Shown piece after piece: positions 24,780 through 35,306 of a DNA stretch of 64,000 bases. Numbering within the stretch: position 1 is the first letter of the stretch; each line of letters begins with the position of its first letter. This DNA comes from Anaeramoeba flamelloides (Eukaryota > Metamonada > Anaeramoebidae). The notes under the pieces were generated by a model. That model was not told the origin of the DNA. It ran no database searches and saw nothing but the letters and a program-made list of their open reading frames with translations. Position numbers and translations under genes: made by a program. The stretch lies in the NCBI GenBank assembly GCA_027625915.1, contig JANTQA010000070.1:5001-69000 (forward strand). The letters are read 5' to 3'.

Positions 24780-27700
24780 GATACTAATACTAATACTAAT
24801 TATAATAATAATAATGTTGATGATAATGCCAACGATAAATCAAAAAATATACAACGTTTTGATTTACTTAGTGTTGATTCAAAATATTTTTTATATAACG
24901 ATATAACAAATATAATTAAAAGAAAAAGATGTAATTATTTGGAAGATTCTATTGAAATCTTTTTAAAAAATGGACAAACATTTTATTTAATATTTAATAC
25001 AGACTCCTATACTGAAATATATAATAAACTTTTGTTATTTGCCTTTTTTAACAAAGATTTAACCACTTTAAATGATAATATTAAAAATAATATAAATAAT
25101 AATAATTTAAAAGGATATTATAATTATAAAAAAAAAAAATATAAATCTATTGAATTTATAAAAAAACAAAATGAATTAAAATTTAAACAAAATAACTGGA
25201 AAAATGGGAAAATTACTAATTTTGAATATTTAATGTCACTAAATTCTTTATCCGGGAGAAGCTATAATAATTTAAACCAATACCCAGTTTTTCCTTGGGT
25301 TTTATCCGATTATGAAAGTGAAAAAATTGATTTAAATGATCCAAATATTTATCGAGATTTGTCAAAGCCAGTAATTTTTTTTTTTTTTTTTTTTTTTTTT
25401 ATTCTTTTAGCTTTTTATTGATATTTTTAATTTTAATTAGATAATCATTATTATGAGTAGATTATATATATATATATATATACATGATAAATTATATTCA
25501 TCAATTAAAAGTTAAAGGATTCATTATTTATTGTTTTATTAATAAAAAATAAAAAAAATAAAAAAATTCATTCCCTTATAATCCACAATTCAAATTACCT
25601 GAAAAGTTTTTTTAAATTTTCATCATTAGAAAATATTTATTTTTTTGAAAATTTAAAAAGATTTTATCCTTTTAAAAATAATTTAGATCAAAAATTTTTT
25701 CAATAATTTTCGATAAAATCTTTGAAAAAGTAATAAATTTTAGAAAATTATTTGAAACAATGATAGAATTGAAATTGTATTAATTAGAGTAAAATCTTGT
25801 TAGAGATTAGTTTTTCTGTTTTTCCAAAAATCAAAATATTAATTAAAAAGAAAAAATTGCCATAATTTGAAGGTTTCATCACTTTATTAAAGATTTATTT
25901 GAATTTTTTTTTTTTTTTTTTCAAATATCACTTGAAACTTTTGAAATAATTTGAATTCTCTCTATCATGAAACATTTTCATTCAAAATTTTAATAGGCAG
26001 TAAAAGTATCAAAAAGAGTACATTTTCATTCCAATTCTTTTCTAAAAATAATAAAACTATTTTTTTAATTCTTTCAATTTTAGCTTCTAAGTGAAGTGAA
26101 ACAGTCAATATAATATTAAATTTACAATTTTATTGACATGAATTTAATTCCTCTCAACAATGTTCGTTCTAAACACGATTGTTTAAAAGTATAATTTTTT
26201 ATTTTTTTTTTTTATTTTGAAGGGATGAAATTACTTTCCTCTTATAGACGTTAGGTTTTTTTTTTAATTTAAGAAATGTCAAGAAAATTTGTTTAATTTT
26301 ATTATCATGTCAAAAATTAAAAAAAAAAACTGTACACTTTCCCATAATTCAAAAGAATCGAGTAAAATCTAAGAAATTTACTTTATTCTATTGAATTCTG
26401 AAAAAGTTAGGCACTCTACGGTACTTAACCATTAGTTTTTCGTTATATTGTTTTGAATTTAAAAGTATTTAGTTAAATCTTTAATTTTACTCTATTATTT
26501 TGAATTCTGGAAAAGCTAGGCACTTGGCATTACTTGGTGGTACTCTACGGCACTTGATGGAAGTATTCCCTAATTTCTAAATTTTTGTTTAGAAATTTCA
26601 ATAAAGAATCATAATTTTCTTTATCATTCACCAATGATAAAACGAATAATGAGTCTTTAATTTTGAATTATATCTGAGATATTATTCTTATTATTTTTGT
26701 TAATTTTAATCAAATCATTAATCTAAGTTTTTCGATTTTCTTTTTAGAATGTGAAATCCCATAAAAAAATGATCGATATTTTTATCTATTTCTGAGTTTG
26801 AATATTTTTTGCATAAATTGCAAGATTTTGTTTTTATTTTCTTTTTATCATAAACATAAGAATATCTATTTAAATAATTTGTGAAGTTTCGTAGTTTTAG
26901 TATAAAATTGAACCTTTCTATTTTAAATATTGTTTGTATATAAGTTTTTTCTAATATAAGAAATAAAAAAAAAAAAAACCTAGGTACTTGACGACACTTG
27001 GCGACAAAGATGTTTATTTATATTGTTATTGTGTCTAATAATTTTTAAATGTTCTTGACCTTTTCCGTCCAGAACAATTTATTATCAAGTTTTGTCTCAA
27101 TTGGTTTAGATTTACGTCTAAAAATTAAAAGTTGTCTATTTCCCAATTAATATTTTCATTATCTTTTTTTGAAAACTTTAAATTTTTGGATATTTGTTCA
27201 AAATCCAAAATTTCTAATTTCTTTTTGAGTTTATATCAAAAGTATAATTTTTTGAATAGCAGATAAAATAAAATTGAATATTGCATTTTTGAAGTTTTTT
27301 TATTTTAGTATTTAATAATAATTCACAATTCCTTCAAACTATATAAATATTTATAATTATATATTTCTAATAATTGTTAGATGGGGACAATTAAATCAAC
27401 AAATATCCGTAGACTTAAGGAGAAATTTCGAAATTGGTGTGATGAAATTATTCCACCATTTCATTATGGGAGCCATTATTCTTGTGCGGGAATTATTTTG
27501 CATTATTTATTAAGATTGGAGCCATTTACCAGAATAAATCATGATTTTCATGGCAATTCTTTTGATGTACCAGAAAGGATGTTTCTTTCCATTTGTGAAT
27601 CTTACCAATCAACGATTTTAAACAATTCGGACGTGCGTGAATTAATACCAGAATTTTATTATTTTCCAGAATTTTTATCAAATTTAAATAATACCAACTT

Positions 27701-29249
27701 TGGAGTGCTAAATCTTAATGAACATCATTTAGAAAACCGCAGAATTGGTAATATTAAAGTACCGAAATGGGCAAACAATTCTTTTGAGGAATTTATTAAA
27801 ATCCACCGAAGGGCTCTAGAATCAGATTATGTGAGTGCTAATTTACACCACTGGATAGATTTAATATTTGGCTTTAAGCAAACTGGTGAGGAAGCAAAAA
27901 AGGCAATAAATGTGTTTTTTTACTTGACATATGAAGGTATGGTTGATATAAACGATATTCATGATCCAAACGAAAAACTTTCAACATTAGATCAAATTAC
28001 TAATTTTGGTATTACTCCAAGGCAACTTTTTCAGAAGCCACATCCAAAAAAAAATCTTGAATATATCAGAGAAAAATTAAAAAAAAATCTCAAATATAAT
28101 ATTTTTAAAGTGAATGATCTTCATAATTTACAATTAAAATCAATGAAAAACAAAAAATCAATAAAAAATATAAAAAATATTTATTTATCCAATGGTAAAA
28201 TTCTGCCGCTAAATAGCAAATCCTTATTTTTTAATTATAATTATAATTATAATGATTATTATTATTATTATAAAAGGGGTAATCCCAACAATAATCACAC
28301 CAACATTAACATTAATAATTTGTATAATATAAATAAAGCCAATAACAATCGTAATGGTATACATCTGAATAATAGAAATAATAGTATAAATAGTAATATA
28401 ATATTGTCTTGGAATTTCAATGATAATTCATTAAGAATAATATCCAATGAAAAAGAATATAAAACATTATTTAAAATTAATAATCCCCATAATGGTAAAA
28501 TATCAATCGCTTCGCTATCAGAAAATTCCAAAAATTTAATCACATATGGCAAGGATACAATAATGAAACTTTGGCACGTTAATTGGAATGCCAATTTAGA
28601 ATATCCTAGGATTTCGTTACACCATTCTTTTTTTACCAATAATAAGTCAATAACTAGTATAACTGTATCTTCAAATTTTGGAATATTAATAACCGGGTTT
28701 AAAGATGGTTCTTGTTATCTATATGATTTAAATCGAAAAATATTTTTAAAAAAACTACAGAAATTATCAAATCCAATAATATTAATTAAAATTAGTTCGT
28801 TGACAGGGGAATTCTTAATATCAGATGGGTCAAATTTATTATTATTTACTTTAAATGGGAATTTTTTATCAAAATTAAATATTTTTGATCATAACTTATC
28901 AAAAATTACTTGCACTGAAATAATATATTATCAGCATTCATTTGAAGATGAATTATATTTAACAGGTCATCTCAATGGTGATTTAATTTTTTGGTCAATA
29001 AAAAACAATCAGAATACTTTTAATAAGAGTATGGGGGGTAATAGAATTGGTGAAAAGGGGCAGTTAACAAACAACCAAGAAAAGGAAAAGGATATGGATT
29101 TAAAGTTTGAAAACAAATCAAAATTTAATTTACTTTTAAAAAAGAATATTAAAAGGTCTAAAATTACTTGCTTAAATCCAACTATTGATTGTAAATATTT
29201 ATATATAGCTAATGCAAATTCAAATATTTATAGATTGTCAAAGGTTTAA
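11328..29249 (+). CDS. WDFY3: WDFY3/Alfy-type BEACH-WD40 giant protein (spliced)
   Basis: Modelled coding segments are 11328-11856, 17214-25370 (with one apparent one-base frameshift near 24664) and 27381-29249. After allowing for that shift they total 10,554 bases, a protein of about 3,517 aa, very near human WDFY3 (about 3,526 aa). Order: alpha-helical N-terminus and armadillo-like region (1 to about 1000), concanavalin-A-like lectin fold (about 1035-1250), more helical repeats, PH-like domain (about 2640-2830), BEACH domain (about 2835-3115) and WD40 repeats (about 3150-3510). BEACH proteins scaffold membrane events; WDFY3 links ubiquitinated cargo to the autophagy machinery. No FYVE finger is visible after the WD40 repeats, so the animal-type PI3P anchor may be absent or in an unseen exon. 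Asn runs interrupt many loops. A different BEACH class, such as the Dictyostelium Lvs proteins, is possible; N-terminal resemblance and length favour the Alfy class. Confidence 0.88.
13138..13323. repeat. small foldback element in intron
   Basis: Arms of about 34 bp face each other. The left arm begins AAATTAAGGGACTAATCTCT (13138) and the right arm ends with its inverse, AGAGACTAGTCCCTTAATTT (near 13323). They are separated by about 115 bp of AT-rich sequence. A CTAA/TTAG pair just outside extends the symmetry. There is no coding content. Confidence 0.75.
16739..16930. repeat. degenerate direct repeat, period about 130 bp
   Basis: Two copies of a block of about 60 bp share the order TATTT(T)CATA, then GATCTTTGATAAAACA or GGTCTTTGATCAAACA, then (A)TAAA(A/G)TACT. 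They lie at about 16739-16800 and 16868-16930. They sit shortly before the intron 1 acceptor. No function is evident. Confidence 0.5.
17214..24663 (+). CDS. BEACH gene exon 2, helical/lectin region up to the frameshift
   Basis: An open frame of about 2,480 codons starts two bases after the acceptor, before the first internal ATG at 17270. It carries the armadillo-like part of the Alfy class. A concanavalin-A-like stretch at about 19,790-20,330 contains [10 protein letters not shown], then KWYQIFFLF and [10 protein letters not shown], the usual lectin strand pattern of BEACH proteins. The beginning of the PH-like domain is near 24,540-24,660 ([16 protein letters not shown]). Asn-rich runs interrupt it at about 17,820-18,000, 18,950-19,060, 20,560-20,770 and 22,970-23,260. 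The frame hits a stop at 24694, in the middle of the PH domain. Confidence 0.85.
24664..25370 (+). CDS. BEACH gene, PH-like domain end and start of BEACH
   Basis: This continues the gene in the next frame (+1). After a run of about 27 consecutive Asn codons it reads [17 protein letters not shown], a PH-BEACH strand pair. It then carries the start of the BEACH domain: [19 protein letters not shown], the near-invariant [17 protein letters not shown], and YRDLSKP. The exon ends TCAAAGCCA before GTAATT at 25371, phase 0. The switch of frame lies at or near an eight-A run at 24665-24672; dropping one base there restores a continuous protein. No intron of suitable length keeps the PH motif, so an assembly or sequencing indel in the homopolymer is the likeliest explanation. 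Confidence 0.8.
24697..24777. repeat. (AAT)n microsatellite coding poly-Asn
   Basis: About 27 AAT units run in the BEACH gene reading frame, directly after the apparent frameshift. A second long AAT tract lies at about 22,999-23,110 in the same gene. Both fall in loops between recognisable domains. Confidence 0.9.
26337..26406. repeat. palindrome next to decamer array
   Basis: An imperfect hairpin of about 70 bases. CTTTCCCATAATTCAAAAGA on the left pairs with the ATTGAATTCTGAAAAAG side on the right. It is immediately followed by a decamer array. The same palindrome occurs at 43231-43303, and half copies lie near 26,475-26,515 and 39,075-39,110. Confidence 0.75.
26407..26426 (-). repeat. decamer array, 2 units
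   Basis: On the minus strand this reads AAGTACCGTA then GAGTGCCTAA, two units of the AAGTGCCGTA family. It lies in BEACH intron 2. Confidence 0.7.
26516..26555 (-). repeat. decamer array, 4 units
   Basis: Minus-strand units in order are AAGTGCCGTA, GAGTACCACC, AAGTAATGCC and AAGTGCCTAG. The four are exactly in register at 10 bp. A half palindrome ending GGAAAAG precedes it on the plus strand. Confidence 0.75.
26980..26999 (-). repeat. decamer array, 2 units plus a partial
   Basis: Minus-strand units are AAGTGTCGTC and AAGTACCTAG, preceded by a partial GTCGCC. It is the third array in the same 2-kb intron. It lies just after a 12-A run. Confidence 0.65.
27381..29249 (+). CDS. BEACH gene exon 3: BEACH C-terminal part and WD40
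   Basis: This starts inside the BEACH domain ([11 protein letters not shown]) and codes 622 aa. Hallmarks are [68 protein letters not shown] and [14 protein letters not shown], in family order. From about residue 300 come WD40 strands ([38 protein letters not shown]). The frame ends at a TAA at 29247. The last codons read AAG GTT TAA, so a donor (AAG|GTTTAA) is formally possible, but no downstream exon or FYVE finger was found before the next gene. Confidence 0.92.
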   Translation: MGTIKSTNIRRLKEKFRNWCDEIIPPFHYGSHYSCAGIILHYLLRLEPFTRINHDFHGNSFDVPERMFLSICESYQSTILNNSDVRELIPEFYYFPEFLSNLNNTNFGVLNLNEHHLENRRIGNIKVPKWANNSFEEFIKIHRRALESDYVSANLHHWIDLIFGFKQTGEEAKKAINVFFYLTYEGMVDINDIHDPNEKLSTLDQITNFGITPRQLFQKPHPKKNLEYIREKLKKNLKYNIFKVNDLHNLQLKSMKNKKSIKNIKNIYLSNGKILPLNSKSLFFNYNYNYNDYYYYYKRGNPNNNHTNININNLYNINKANNNRNGIHLNNRNNSINSNIILSWNFNDNSLRIISNEKEYKTLFKINNPHNGKISIASLSENSKNLITYGKDTIMKLWHVNWNANLEYPRISLHHSFFTNNKSITSITVSSNFGILITGFKDGSCYLYDLNRKIFLKKLQKLSNPIILIKISSLTGEFLISDGSNLLLFTLNGNFLSKLNIFDHNLSKITCTEIIYYQHSFEDELYLTGHLNGDLIFWSIKNNQNTFNKSMGGNRIGEKGQLTNNQEKEKDMDLKFENKSKFNLLLKKNIKRSKITCLNPTIDCKYLYIANANSNIYRLSKV

Positions 29250-31079
29250 TTTGTAATGGATCAATGCAATTATAAATTAAATTCTTGTTATGTTTTTATT
29301 AGTTCAGATAATGTGGAAAAAATATAAAAAAAAATGGCAAAACTAGCAATTAAATCTAATGAAATAATTTTCTTCAATTTATTGGGGGTTTTGGTGATAA
29401 TCTGTATAATCATGACATTAGTAATAAACCTCTGCTAATATTATCAAAATGCAATTAATCTAAATTTATTGTGAAAAATAAACTTTTTACTATAATCACA
29501 GAATTGCAAAAAAATATAAAATCACTAAAATAAAGGAATAATGATTTGTAAAAAAATCTCGAAAAAAAATAAAAATATTTTTTTTTATTTTATTTTTTTT
29601 ATTATTGATGGAAGGAGTGTAAATTACATTCTGAATATCCTTAAACTAAAATTTTCTCAAAGGTAATTTAGGCGTAAAATCATAGATTTCACAATTATTC
29701 AAGGGAAAGATATACCCTATTTTTTTCTTGTATATAATGCACAAAAGTATAAAATCGAAAAGAAAAAAAGGAAAAAAGAAAAAAAAAAAAAAGAAATTTA
29801 AAAAGCTATATATGAAGCAATTGGTAAAAAATCAAAAAAAAAAAAAAAAATGCTAAATTTAATAAAGAACACCCAAAATCACAGCCACAATACTTTTGGT
29901 TAATTTAATTTGATAATTGATCATGAATGTTGATTTATGGGATCAGTAGTAGTAATGGTTGAAATTTCTTTTTTTTTTTTTTTTGATCGGAAATGCTTTA
30001 AACTTTGGGACATTTTTTGCCTTTGCTTTTTCTTTTTTTATTTTCAAGTTACTCATACTTTTGTGTTTCGGTGTATCAGTATAAGCAAGTAACCACCTGA
30101 TCGTTTTCCTTTTTAACTCTTCTTCACTTTATAAATAAAATTTATAGAATGTGAAAAAAAAAAATTAATTAATCACTAAATATTAATCAAAATGAATTTT
30201 TTATTTTTTCTCTGAATTCTAATCTTGAATTTTAAATTATTAATTCTCCCCTGAAAGTCAGTATTGTTCTCAAAAATCAATTTAAGTAATTATGGGGATA
30301 TCTCAATAAATATTGTTGAAAATTTCAATTGTATTATTTTTTTTTGGGATTTTTTACTTCGGCTTATGTAGTTTTGATTAATAGTGTAGAAGTGGATTTT
30401 ACATTTGATAAAAATATTTATTGAAAATTTTAGAATATTTTTTTTATTCAAATTTTATATTTCAAAACTATATCTAGTAAACTAAGAATTTTATCAAATT
30501 TCTTGGGTTTATAAAATAAAAATAGATTAAATTCGAATAGAATTTGTTATTTCTGGGGATTTTTTAATAAGACCAAGACCATTTGGTCATATAAAATTTT
30601 ATAAATATTTATTTATCCAAAACATGTCTGTGTATTATTTATCACTATAATTGTAAACTATTATTTGGGGGGTGGCAAGATATATAAAAAAACATGAAAT
30701 ATTTGGAAAAAAGAATTCAAATAATCAAAGATTATTCTTTTATATAACAATTCAAATTTATCTGATTCATCAAGCTCTAATTATTTTTCTTATCTATTTT
30801 TAACTTTATTATTATTTTTTTTCTTGCAGTTTTTTTGTTAACTTGATTTTTCAATTTTATTTAATAATACTAAATTTAATTTAAAATACTTCAAAATATT
30901 ATTTTTTTTACCCTAAAATTTGAATTTAGTATCTTCAAAATATTCTCTTTAACGGGTTAAATCTTTTTTGAACATTGGATATTTAAAATTAAACCAAAAA
31001 TCTAAAATTTTGGGATCAGTTAAAACTGTTTCAAAAATAAGAATCACAATACTACTGGTTTTAGTCAAATTGTAAATAA

Positions 31080-31410
31080 TTTTAATTTTTGAAAAAATAT
31101 GTTTTTTAATTTTACCTTTTTTTGTTTTTTTTTTTTTCATTTCTGTTTTTTATAATACATAACTCTGTTTCATTAGATCAGTATTTTTTTCGAAAAAAGT
31201 GCTATTATACTTTTTTTTTTTTCTTTTAAATCTAAAACTCACATCCAATTAGTTAATTTTATAACCCTATTTGATAGATCAAGAATTGTTAATTGAAATT
31301 TCAACAAACTTACTCAATACATTTTTTGTTTTTTCCGTCTCCAAAATTTTCAACACCTACATTTATTTATTAGTATTGATAATTATATATTTTTTGTTTA
31401 ATGAATATGG
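31080..31410 (-). pseudogene. diverged copy of the 37-kb fragment
   Basis: It is alignable by eye with 37,030-37,345 on the same strand. Shared landmarks on the plus strand are TTTCTGTTTTTT, a CTCC/TTCAAAATTTT-like block, TCAACACCTACATTTATTT (ACACACCTTTATTT in the other copy) and TTGATAATTAT. The frame that is open in the 37-kb copy is interrupted here, so this is either a dead gene fragment or a non-coding repeat. Confidence 0.35.
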
Positions 31411-32030
31411 GAAATTTTAAAGTATTGTTAACATTTCGATTAGTTGATACTTCTATTTTGGTATTTCCAACCTAATTTATTTTTATCAGATAATTTTTTC
31501 AAAAATTGAATTTTGGTCTTTAAAAATTTTTAATTGAGGTTTGGAATACTAAACTTTACATCTTTCCTAACCCTTTAGTGGGGTTTGATGAGAAATGGGA
31601 ATAAAATTCTTGATTAAAAAGTTTTGGTTTCAATATAAATCGTCAAATATTTATAATTAACTGCAAAATTTTCTAATAGAAGAAAAAAAAAATGTTATCC
31701 AATTAACTTATGGACTTTTGACAAACAAATTACTAAAAAAGGAATGTTAATTAAATTTATTAATGTGTATCCTGAATTTCCAAAATTGTTTAAATCTAGG
31801 GTTTAAACAATTTCAAAACCAATGACTGGAAAATGATTTCAGGTTTCTATGATTTCTTTTCTTTTAAAATTTAATTTTTGTTATTATTTATTACAAAAAA
31901 ATAAAAATTCTCTTTAATGATATAAACGAAAGTGAGAATTTTCATCTTAAGATAGGATCAAAATTGAATTTTCAATTTCATAACACTCAATTTTTTAGAG
32001 ATAATTAAGTTCTATATTTTTCTAAAAATT

Positions 32031-32160
32031 CGTTATAGCGTAGTAACAGCTGTAGGTTTGGAACGGCTGTAATAAAATTTTATACTAGACAATCAATTTA
32101 TAAATTTCTTATAAATTTTTACAGTAGAGTTGAAACAGATGTACAAATTACTTTATAATT
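32031..32160. repeat. possible Tc1/mariner-like element ends
   Basis: Two related 40-bp stretches lie in inverted orientation about 40 bp apart: GTTATAGCGTAGTAACAGCT...CTGTAA, and TTACAGTAGAGTTGAAACAG...TTTATAAT. TTACAG at one end and a TTATA(A/R)CG-like inner part are typical of Tc1/mariner termini, but here the TTACAG ends face each other. They may be ends of two neighbouring relics. Weak. Confidence 0.3.
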
Positions 32161-32513
32161 ATTTGTGAAAAAATTCAAAAAATTGAGAAAATAAGATAAA
32201 ATTTATGTAAAAACAACAACAAGAATGAAAAACTAAAAAATTGTATTTGGTATTATATTGTTTTTTTTTTAAATTTTTATATGCCATTATAAAAATTAAT
32301 AAAATATTTTGATTATTTTTAGTTATTTTTTTTAAATAATCTATTTTCTATTTTTTATTTCCCATTATTTATTTCTTTATCTAATTTATTTAAAATAGCT
32401 AATTCATTTTGTTATTTTTATTTTTTTTTAATTAGAAAAAAACAAATCAAAAAGGCATTAAAAATAAACAAATCAAATTAATCAATAAATAATTAACCAA
32501 TTAATTAAATTAA

Positions 32514-35306
32514 TTAGAATAAATCATTTCGAGCTTGTTTATTTCGATAATCAATAAAATTCCCTTCAAATTTGGAAAGTCTACGATCTTCGATCACCCA
32601 AATTTCATTACAAACCTTAGTAATTAATCTTTCATCATGAGTAACTACTACAACTGTACCATTCCATCTTTTCAAAGCCTTTATTAATGCGTCTACTGCT
32701 TCTATCGACAAAAAACTTGAAGGTTCATCCAATAGTAAAACATCTGGCTGAGCAAGATTAATTTCAGAAAAAATAACACGAGATTTTTGTCCACCAGATA
32801 ATGTTTTAATTTTTTGAAAAACCTTTTCTCCGCGGAGACCAAATGATCCCAATGTGGAACGGATGTCCTTAATTTGTATTCCTTTATATTTTGATCTTAG
32901 ATATTCGACAGGTGAATTTTCCAAGTTCAAATGGTCAACAAAATGTTGAGAAAGCATAAACATTTTCATTCTTCCATTAAGCTCAATAGCGCCCTTTGTT
33001 GGTTTATTTATTCCCCAGATCAGTTTCAATAAGGTGGATTTCCCAATACCATTTTCACCGACAATTACAATTTTTTGGCCCTTCTCGATAAGGAAATTTG
33101 CGTCTTTAATCAACATGGGTGTAATGTCATATTTAAAATACACATTGCTAAATTTAATCAAATTGTTTGGTAATGTTTCGGATGTTCTCTTAAATGAAAA
33201 GGTAATGGGCTTTTCTGTGACGATTTCTTCAACTTCCCCAAGTTTGTCCAACCGTTTAATAGAAGACTGCACACGCGATGCAATTGTTGCCTTGAAACGA
33301 AATCGATCAACAAATTCTTGAATGTGCTCTCTTTGCTTTTTATTCTTTTGGTATGCCTTCTCATGTTCCTTTCGTTGCCTTTTTTTCAAATTCTCGAAAT
33401 GATCATAATTTCCTTTAAAATAGGTCAACTTTTCGTTTGCAAAATGTAAAATATCAGTGACAATGTTATTAATGAAGCTTCTTGAATGACTAACTATGAT
33501 CAACGAATTTTTCCACTCTGTGGCTAAATATTTTTCCAGCCAGATGATACCCTGAAGATCTAAAAAATTATCAGGTTCATCCAATAAGAGCAAATGTGGC
33601 TGTGCAAAAATGGCCTTAGCTAATGAAAGCCTCATTCTCCATCCACCACTGAAATTCTTTGCTGCAGTGGTTTGCATTTTTTCAGTGAACCCCAACCCAA
33701 ATAGGATTTTTTTCGCAAACGATTCGGCTTGGTGTGCTTCAATTTCATCAAGTCTCTTGAAAATGTAATTTAGTCTGTTTTCTTTTTCTTTCATTATCTT
33801 TTGATAATCTAATTCTATTTGTTCTTTGGTTTTTTCTTCTTTGTTTTCTTTTTCAATTTCTATTTCTGTTTCATTTTCGTTTTCTTTTTCGTTTGTTTCT
33901 TTTTCTTTTTCATTTTCATTTTCTTTTTCGTTTGTTTCTTTTTCATTTTCATTTTCTTTTGGTTCTTTTTCAATTTCTATTTCTTTTTCAATTTCTTTAA
34001 CTTGATCTTTTTCTTTTTCTATTTCATTTGTTTCTTTTTCTCCATCTTCATCTTCATCTTCATTTTCTGTTTTTTTATAATTTTGAATAAAAAACTCTTT
34101 GGTATTTATTTTTAACCAAGATTCAATTTCAGATTGTTCTTTTAATAAATTTTCTCTTTCTCTATCAACATGCAAGACCTGTTCTAAGGGAGATCTTTCA
34201 TCACCAATTGCTTCTTGTTCAATTAAGGTAACTGATATCCTCGGATTAAATTTCAATTCTCTTCTGGCAATATATCTCAAGAGGGTAGTTTTACCAACAC
34301 CATTTCTTCCAATTAGCCCATACCTCCTACCATATACAATTTTAAATTCACCGTCCCGAAGTAAAATGTTACCCCCAAAATTAATTGTAAATTCTTTGAC
34401 GTGAATATTAAAGTTGTCAATGCCTTCTTTACCCGTCATGTGTTGTTTGATTGGTTCAACAGAGATATTTTTTTCTTCGGTTTTCAATAATTTGTTTTCT
34501 TGTCTTTTGATATTGTCTACTTCCTTTTTGTCAACCTTCTTGACGAATTTTTCTTGTAGTTTTTGGTTTTCCTCTTCAGTAAGTGCATATTTTAAGATAT
34601 ACCTTTTGCGATCGAGATCAATTAATTCCAAGGCTTCTAAGGGATCTTCAGATTCTTCCCAAAGATCCAAGATCGAAACAGGCTTTTCTAATTTTGTTTC
34701 TTCTTTGGTTTGGTTTTGTAAAAGTGGTGTTGTTTTTTCTTTTTTTTTTTCTTCTTCTTCTTTTTCTTTTTCTTTTTCTTTCTCTGTTTTGATTATAAGT
34801 TCACCTTCATCTTCCTCTTCGTTTTCGTTTTTGTTATCGTTCTCTTCTTTTTCTTTTTCTTTTTTTTCTTCTTCTTCTTCTTCTTTTTCTTCTTCTTTTT
34901 CTTTCTCATCGCTCTTTGCTTTATTTTTAGGAAAAATGGAAATTAAATTGTTCTTTTCCATCTCTTGGAAAAGTAAAAATAATAATAAACAAGAATAATC
35001 AACTTCTTCACTGTCGTCTTCTTCTTTGTGTTCGGGAAATAAAAACAAATAATTATCAAAATTCGTGACTTTGTTATGGTTCTTGATCAGCTCGATTTCA
35101 ACAAAGTCAACATCGTCATAAAAGTTTTCTAATAATGGACAGACATATTCTGTAATTTCCTGAAGTGAAGAATAGTCAACGTCAGACAAATAGTCAGAGA
35201 TGTATTCAAGAAAATCTTGTTCTTGTTCTTCTAGCTTTTCGTCATTTAAGACTTGAACCAATAAAGTTTGGATCATTTCTTTTACTTTTTCTTTTGAGAC
35301 AGACAT
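32514..35306 (-). CDS. ABCF3: ABC-F ATPase, ABCF3/GCN20 type
   Basis: A single 930-aa frame holds two ABC cassettes without membrane segments. The N-terminal helical region (about 1-75) resembles the PWI-like start of ABCF3/GCN20, the protein that with GCN1 activates the eIF2-alpha kinase GCN2 on stalled ribosomes. Cassette 1: Walker A GLIGRNGVGKTTLL (about 330), signature FSGGWRMRLSLA (about 548), Walker B LLLLDEPDNFLD, H-loop SHS. A linker contains FVDRFRFKATIASRVQSSIK, as in ABCF3. Cassette 2: Walker A VGENGIGKSTLL (about 755), signature LSGGQKSRV, Walker B VLLLDEPSSFLS, H-loop THDER. A Glu/Lys/Asn-rich insertion (about 405-505) splits cassette 1 and another acidic stretch lies at about 130-200. 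The D-loop of cassette 2 departs from the usual NHLD. There is no intron. Confidence 0.93.
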   Translation of the reverse strand: MSVSKEKVKEMIQTLLVQVLNDEKLEEQEQDFLEYISDYLSDVDYSSLQEITEYVCPLLENFYDDVDFVEIELIKNHNKVTNFDNYLFLFPEHKEEDDSEEVDYSCLLLFLLFQEMEKNNLISIFPKNKAKSDEKEKEEEKEEEEEEKKEKEKEENDNKNENEEEDEGELIIKTEKEKEKEKEEEEKKKEKTTPLLQNQTKEETKLEKPVSILDLWEESEDPLEALELIDLDRKRYILKYALTEEENQKLQEKFVKKVDKKEVDNIKRQENKLLKTEEKNISVEPIKQHMTGKEGIDNFNIHVKEFTINFGGNILLRDGEFKIVYGRRYGLIGRNGVGKTTLLRYIARRELKFNPRISVTLIEQEAIGDERSPLEQVLHVDRERENLLKEQSEIESWLKINTKEFFIQNYKKTENEDEDEDGEKETNEIEKEKDQVKEIEKEIEIEKEPKENENEKETNEKENENEKEKETNEKENENETEIEIEKENKEEKTKEQIELDYQKIMKEKENRLNYIFKRLDEIEAHQAESFAKKILFGLGFTEKMQTTAAKNFSGGWRMRLSLAKAIFAQPHLLLLDEPDNFLDLQGIIWLEKYLATEWKNSLIIVSHSRSFINNIVTDILHFANEKLTYFKGNYDHFENLKKRQRKEHEKAYQKNKKQREHIQEFVDRFRFKATIASRVQSSIKRLDKLGEVEEIVTEKPITFSFKRTSETLPNNLIKFSNVYFKYDITPMLIKDANFLIEKGQKIVIVGENGIGKSTLLKLIWGINKPTKGAIELNGRMKMFMLSQHFVDHLNLENSPVEYLRSKYKGIQIKDIRSTLGSFGLRGEKVFQKIKTLSGGQKSRVIFSEINLAQPDVLLLDEPSSFLSIEAVDALIKALKRWNGTVVVVTHDERLITKVCNEIWVIEDRRLSKFEGNFIDYRNKQARNDLF

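Larger units (their letters stand above)
25371..27380 (+). other. BEACH gene intron 2, 2,010 bp
   Basis: Donor CCA|GTAATT and acceptor TTGTTAG|ATG are both phase 0. They join SKP to [16 protein letters not shown], matching the BEACH consensus KPMG at this place, so the boundaries are secure. The intron starts with a 21-T run and carries an AT-dinucleotide run (25464-25482). It also carries palindromes and three arrays of a 10-bp unit (26407-26426, 26516-26555, 26980-26999). Confidence 0.92.
29250..32513. other. 3.3-kb convergent intergenic region
   Basis: This lies between two gene 3' ends. It is mostly poly-A/T-rich. A block at about 31,080-31,410 is a diverged copy of sequence at about 37,030-37,345. 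Possible decayed Tc1/mariner ends lie at 32,031-32,160. The 63-codon frame at 30949-31140 has no recognisable family. Confidence 0.55.

Noticed and set aside
33819-34998. Phe- and Ser-rich frames on the plus strand (33819-34115, 34414-34998)
   Set aside because: Antisense readings of the Glu/Lys-rich insertions of the ABC-F gene.
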